Assembly (NCBI RefSeq): GCF_014633365.1
Contig: NC_068348.1
Span: forward strand, 17,130,311-17,194,310
Direction of reading: 5' to 3'
Length of the DNA stretch: 64,000 bases
Source of the DNA: Diospyros lotus
Taxonomy: Eukaryota; Streptophyta; Magnoliopsida; Ericales; Ebenaceae
The stretch's first letter is position 1; every line of letters begins with the position of its first letter. The position numbers and the translations under genes were made by a program. The notes below the pieces were generated by a model that had not been told where the DNA came from, searched no databases, and worked only from the letters and a program-made list of their open reading frames with translations. Positions 59,206 through 64,000 of the stretch are shown here, piece by piece.

Positions 59206-60452
59206 AAATAAAAAATATATATTTTTTCTATAATTAGTGGCGGAATAACATCTTGATAATTTGAGAATAATTAATAATTATTATATTTGAGGTGATTATT
59301 GTATATTTATGGGTTTAAAAGAATATTAATTATTATATGTGTTGAAGAAATGGGTAAGTAATTACTGGAAACTTGGGGTATAAGAGTTGTTATTATATGG
59401 GGTGTATGTGAGAATTTTCAGAAATTATGGGGCCTAAATGCAATTTTATGGAAATGCGCTAGGATTGCTTTAAAACTAAATAGGTGCATGGTAATGTCGA
59501 AGGAGCAGTTGGCGCGGCTGGCACACGCACGCAAGGAGGGAGGCTAAGTCACGGGTTCTAGGCTAGCTTGGTGCACGCGCTGGAGTGAATTTTGCTGAAT
59601 TTTCAATCAAAACCTTACAAAAAAGGTGTCATTTTGGGAAAAGCAGTAGGGTGTGCTGGGCTGCCACATGGCAGTCACTGTTGGCTCTCTCTTTTTCCTT
59701 TTAAATGCCGATTTCAGCAAGCTTCGGGAGTGAGTTTGAGCGGCAAACAGCAGGGAAATAAGAAAATAAGAAGGGTGCGCAAAAGCCACAAAATCCAGGG
59801 GAAAATTCAAGATTAAATGCGGTTAATCAGAGTTTAATTTGCTAAGTAAGTAGGGAAATATGTGTTAATAATTCTGTACCGTTAGAATTTAATTTTGGGT
59901 GCGATTTGGTTAATTTTGAGAGGTTATGTTAATTTGCAGCGTGTGTTGAAATAGCAACGTGTGGGCGTAAAAACGTTGAAATCTACTAAATAAAAACAAG
60001 CTCCTTACTTCCTTTGTGAGCTTCTTCCGTTTTATGAATTCCAGACATTTCCTTAATTTGATTTGGTTTCGCGTATTAATTATACGAATTGAGGATTTTA
60101 TTAGTATGAATTAATTTAAATTAAATATGAGACTTGCTGAGGTTTTATTTGTTGTGTGCCTACGGAGTATTGTATCACCCATATTTCTTTGAGAATGATA
60201 CCGAACCTGATTCGGGGCTAGGTTCTTAGAGATTGACGGGATTTAGTTATGGTTATGGTTTCCCACAAGTGTGAGTCCTAATAACAAGAGGCATGAGTTA
60301 TCGACCGGTAAGGGGGCGCGTTGACTATTTGGTGATACGGGAGCAAATTGTTAACTAGTTGATCCCTAGTCACAGATTGTCAACCGATGCCTGGTTATTA
60401 TTGACCGGTTTTGCCATTATGTGACATATTGCATGGCATTACAGTGCATGGG

Positions 60453-62582
60453 TGTAACGCCCCACTTTTCCAAATACTCAACAATATGGAATATAAGCAG
60501 ACATCACCTATGGGCGTTATGGAAACCCTTACCAACGGAAGCGTTGGATCGAACCTGAAAGCTTATCCAAAGCTAAATAAAATGGGTTTCCACTAGATTT
60601 TCCTTTATATGTGCAAGAAATGTATACGACCTTCAATACTCCATAAAACATAACACAACACATCATAGTAGGTACAATTGTAGAATACCCACACACACCC
60701 TTTACAACCTTGAGCATCCTAGCTGCTATTCACAATGCAACATTCGAAGACTTCCAAAATCCAACAAACAACCCTTACCATGTTCATAGTACATAGTAAT
60801 CCCCGACTTACACCCTTAACAGCATAAAAGGTAAATCCAAGCCTTACATAAGCCCTGTTTATACAATTGTAGTACATAATGCTCAAACAAAACCAAAGGT
60901 TACATAGGATCCATAGTACATGAAGTTAAACTAAACATCGGCCTCCTCGTAGCTTTTTCTCCTGCTTGTTTTCAGGGTACCTGTTATGCTAATATACCTG
61001 GGACATAGAATGTCCCAGGGGCATCAACTCAAGTTAGATATGACATCTAAGTGAGTGACTCAGAGAATGAGAGTACATGCGTGCAAATGCAATAATGCCA
61101 TTATGAAATCCACCCCTGTGGTAGCAATGCCAAGGTGTTGCAATCACCTCCGCGGTCATCATAGTCACTCCTGGCTCATTACCAGAGCACGAGGTCTTCC
61201 ATGATGTCCCAACAACTAGCCACAGTATATGACAAAGAAGAAGGAATATGCATAAACAAGGGAAAATATGACATGTAAGCCTCAAAGGCATGATGTGCAA
61301 GCCAACACACAAGTGAAGCAACAAATGCTCAAAATGCCACAAAACATGCAGGAATCACTCACCTTGATCGGTTACCTTAGGAAGCACGGTTTCCTTAGGA
61401 AGCACGGTTTACAACGAGCGAATGGGTTTTCTCGTAGTTTTTCTTACTGCTTGGCACGAACTTCGAGAAAGACCCAAAAATTCTGTCAAGGCTTATTCTC
61501 CATCGACTTTCTCCCTTCTTTTGGTAGTATTTCCTCTCTCAAACTCCCTTCCTTTTCCTCCTTTCTTGGTGCCAAAATGAATAACCCCAAAGCCCTTATT
61601 TATAGGAAACTTCGGCGAACCAAATCGTGCCACGTGTCGCGTCATCATTCCAACCATGTGCATCCAACCAAAGTGTGCCATGTGTCCCTGATATTTTGAA
61701 CCTTCACATGTTTAATTTGATTTTCCAATATTCCCATCATTACATCCCACATGGTTTAATTCATTTTCTACATTTCCCATCATTACACATTTAATTAATA
61801 ACTACATCCCACATGGTTAATTGCATTTTCCACATTTCTCATCATTACACTTCAAATCCTATCTTCAAATGGCCAATGAATGCTTGCCACATGTCCTTAG
61901 AGATAATGTTTGGAGACTTTTGCAAACTTGGAAGATAAGTAAGTTTTTTCCTAACCAATCATGCAATGCCACCTCAAAGTGTCATTATGAGCCATCATGT
62001 GACCTTATCCTAACTTCCAAGTAACCCAATGGTTGATTGCCATGTGTCATTGAAGATAAGGCTTCATCATTTCTCCCATATACATCCAACCCAAATGCAC
62101 CTCTCGTCTCTTAATTGAATTTAATAGAGTTTAGAATCCAAAGCTCATTTGTTTTGAGTGTTCACACTATGCTCATCATTACACCCATAATTATAAGATT
62201 TCAACCAATCCAATTGTGACACCTAGGGGGGACACTTGGTCATTCATGATTTGCCCATGGATGATATTTTTAAGGTTTCAAGAACTACACATTAGCCCGA
62301 ACTTTTTAGATAATTTGCACTTAGGCCCTTGCAACTTGGTCCCCGGGTCATTTTTAATTTTGGTCCCCAGAGAATGGATAAATTACACTTAGCACCCCAA
62401 GATTTTAGGTAAATTACACTTTTACCCGACTTCAATATTTACGATTTTGCCACTGGTTCAGAAACTGAATTTTTCCCTCAAGGCTTCCTCAATTCCTTGG
62501 AATGGCCTATTTCCTTAAGTATTAGAACCTAACAATCTCAGGTATTACCTCATTTTTTATTTTGAAAATCTGGGGTGTTACA
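60453..62582 (-). mobile_element. Solo LTR, 2130 bp, TSD ATGGG
   Basis: It starts TGTAACGCCCC and ends TGGGGTGTTACA with perfect ATGGG duplications (60448-60452 and 62583-62587). A minus-strand TATA box is at 61597-61604. It is the same family as 18822-20684. Upstream of the TATA box in its own direction are loose repeats of 'catcccacatg' and 'cccatcattaca' (61735-61850). Confidence 0.88.
61597..61604 (-). promoter_or_regulatory. TATA box of the 60453-62582 LTR
   Basis: TATAAATA on the minus strand. Confidence 0.5.
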
Positions 62583-62841
62583 ATGGGACTGGATTTGTAT
62601 TTATTGGGAATCATGCTTGTATGTGTTGGGGGTGTGAGCATTTGTATGACACAGTTGGCCTGCTGAGTGCTAACTTGTGTATGTTAGGCGAGCATATGCA
62701 TTTAGAGCATTCGCTTATATGAATTCTTACGTAGGCATAGCATGGCTTGATGCTTGGCTTATGAAAGCCTTATCAACATATTAATGCTACAGAAGCCATT
62801 GCATTTATTACTTGTTGCATTGCATGGTTACAATACTGTAT

Positions 62842-63020
62842 ATTTATGCTAGCCAGGGCCTCAGGCTCATTTATTTATGTTAACTAGGGCCTCGAGCTCA
62901 TATATCTTTGCTAGCTAGGGCCACGGGCTCATATATCTTTGCTAGCTAGGGTCTCAGGCTCATATATTCATGTTAGCTAGGGTCTCGGGTTCATATGATT
63001 TACACTAGGGCTTCAGACCT
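62842..63020. repeat. ~32-bp tandem repeat, about five units
   Basis: Unit 'gctagctagggcc.cgggctcatatatc' and variants. It occupies the same relative place in its LTR as the 'gatgataggaaaa' tract (35090-35262) in the related LTR. Confidence 0.8.
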
Positions 63021-63615
63021 ATGTGGTGTGTGCTAACCAATCCATGGCGGTGGTAGGTTTGTATGCGGACTTGGGTGCTAGGTTGTGCATTTCTTATGTG
63101 GGCTCTAAGGACTGCTATTATGTGCATTAGTTTATTTATTTATGTTGATGGCTGAATGTTGTAATGCATAACATGGCATGACACTTGATTTCCATCACGA
63201 CATTCGATGGGTGGTATTCAGTGTGAGAGATTTATTCCCAATCGTACTATATTTCTTCTGTTATGTTTGCTGAGTCTTGTGGCTCACTTTGTTTTACCAT
63301 CATTCTAGGTGGAAAAGAATGGTATTCGGGGATAGTTGTTATGGCGATTATTATTATATTTTCTTTGGATTATGTGTGTATAGGGCAATCCCAGTCGAAA
63401 AGATATTTGGGGTGAGTTATGATAAGAGGCTCTGATTATGTATATGTGGTATTTGATTGATTGATGCTTTATTGAGTAAAAAAATACTCTTGAGATGTAT
63501 ATTTATATTTAATTTGCTTCCGCTGTTGTATAATAGTAGGACAAATTTTCAATCCATATGTTTAAGTTATTAACTGGTTGTAGATAATGATCTAGGAAAA
63601 TTCTGGGTCGTCACA

Positions 63616-63900
63616 AAATATTTCATCGCTAAATATATAAAAAAAATTTAATTTTTTTATTTTTAAAATTTAGTGACGGACATGTTTTTCCGTCTCTAAA
63701 ATTAGTGACGAACTGAAATTTTTATCGCTAATTTAAAACAAAATTGTTTTTAATTTTGTTAATACTTTAGCGATGAAATTTTGGTTCGTCACTAGTTTGT
63801 CTCTAATCAGTCGCTAATTTTACGAAATTATTTTTTCATAATTCGTCGCAATTCCGATGCTAAAAAATCCATCGTTAAAATCCGAAATTTTTGGAGTAAT
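63616..63900. repeat. Repeat with TAGCGACGAAA-type motifs, continuation after the solo LTR
   Basis: About ten copies of 'cgtcgctaa', 'tagtgacgga' and 'catcgctaaa' in both orientations. It ends 'cgaaatttttggagtaat'. With 58946-59247 it may form one DNA transposon with subterminal repeats (CACTA-like) into which the solo LTR 59248-63615 inserted; terminal repeats are not convincing. Beyond 63900 I see nothing. Confidence 0.45.
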
Positions 63901-64000
63901 ATATATAAGAACATATGTATTATAAGTTTATACTTCATTTTAGTTTTGATCCGAATTATATTTCGTACTAGACTCAAATTATATGCCTTAACCTTATTTA

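Larger units (their letters stand above)
59248..63615 (+). mobile_element. Solo LTR (net ~2.2 kb) with a solo LTR inside, flanks gaata/aaata
   Basis: The right end is AATTCTGGGTCGTCACA at 63615. On the left, 'gaata' (59243-59247) and on the right 'aaata' (63616-63620) make a near-match target duplication, but the left end reads ACATCTTG rather than TG, so the start is less sure. The box TGCTGAGTCTTGTGGCTCAC is at 63268-63287. It is related to the solo LTR 33348-43505. A ~32-bp tandem repeat lies at 62842-63020. Short frames at 59592-59816 are not convincing. Confidence 0.65.

Noticed and set aside
58946..63900. One CACTA element spanning the solo LTR 59248-63615
   Set aside because: Motifs on both sides agree, but the putative ends (cactaaaaata and ttactccaaaaat) do not form a convincing inverted repeat; kept only as a possibility.

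Overview
This is plant (angiosperm) nuclear DNA: AT-rich, almost entirely transposable-element sequence, with one recognisable host gene. The evidence is chromovirus-type Ty3/gypsy gag-pol remnants, Tat-like LTR elements, Sirevirus-like copia remnants, a CACTA (En/Spm) element with a Ptta-type transposase, a PIF/Harbinger transposase, Mutator-like and Tourist-like MITEs, and an eight-cysteine hydrophobic seed-type protein gene. I cannot name the species.

Layout. 1-1157 is a fragment of an LTR-like repeat that recurs at 23538-25181. 1160-5840 is a decayed Tat-like element interrupted by a solo LTR (2390-4892). 5842-8076 is the 5' LTR, primer site, gag and protease of a truncated gypsy element. 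8077-9994 is a decayed copia piece on the minus strand, fused in frame to a gypsy integrase. That minus-strand gypsy element runs from about 21785 down to 9995. It is split by a solo LTR at 18822-20684 and by a nest at 10411-17513, which holds a solo LTR at 11547-13085 and another at 13975-17335 that itself contains a fourth at 14584-16240. 22076-33143 is a plus-strand chromovirus with most of its pol readable but full of stop codons; its 5' part is broken by an LTR-like repeat, a solo LTR (23538-25181) and a 182-bp foldback MITE.

33144-43830 is a ~104-bp tandem repeat split by a solo LTR (33348-43505), which holds another solo LTR (35276-42847), which holds a 5.35-kb CACTA element (36152-41501). 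43877-45087 is a broken PIF/Harbinger transposase. 45415-59205 holds two diverged copies of a ~2-kb AT-rich repeat. The first copy was hit by a Tourist-like MITE (45546-45781) and by a non-autonomous Tat-like element with both LTRs (47379-55708), itself carrying a solo LTR (49313-52335). The second copy keeps both empty target sites. The host gene (56110-56487) lies between the copies. 59248-63615 is another solo LTR with a solo LTR inside it (60453-62582).

How it fits together. I delimited most insertions by TG...CA ends and 5-bp target-site duplications (9 bp for the Mutator-like MITE, 3 bp for CACTA and Tourist), so the order of insertion can be read. Twelve solo LTRs against one element with both LTRs points to strong LTR-LTR recombination. 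Nearly every LTR whose TATA box I could place carries, upstream of it, a dense array of its own short, usually palindromic motif; this is the most interesting shared structure here. No intact autonomous element, RNA gene, CRISPR array or operon was seen.
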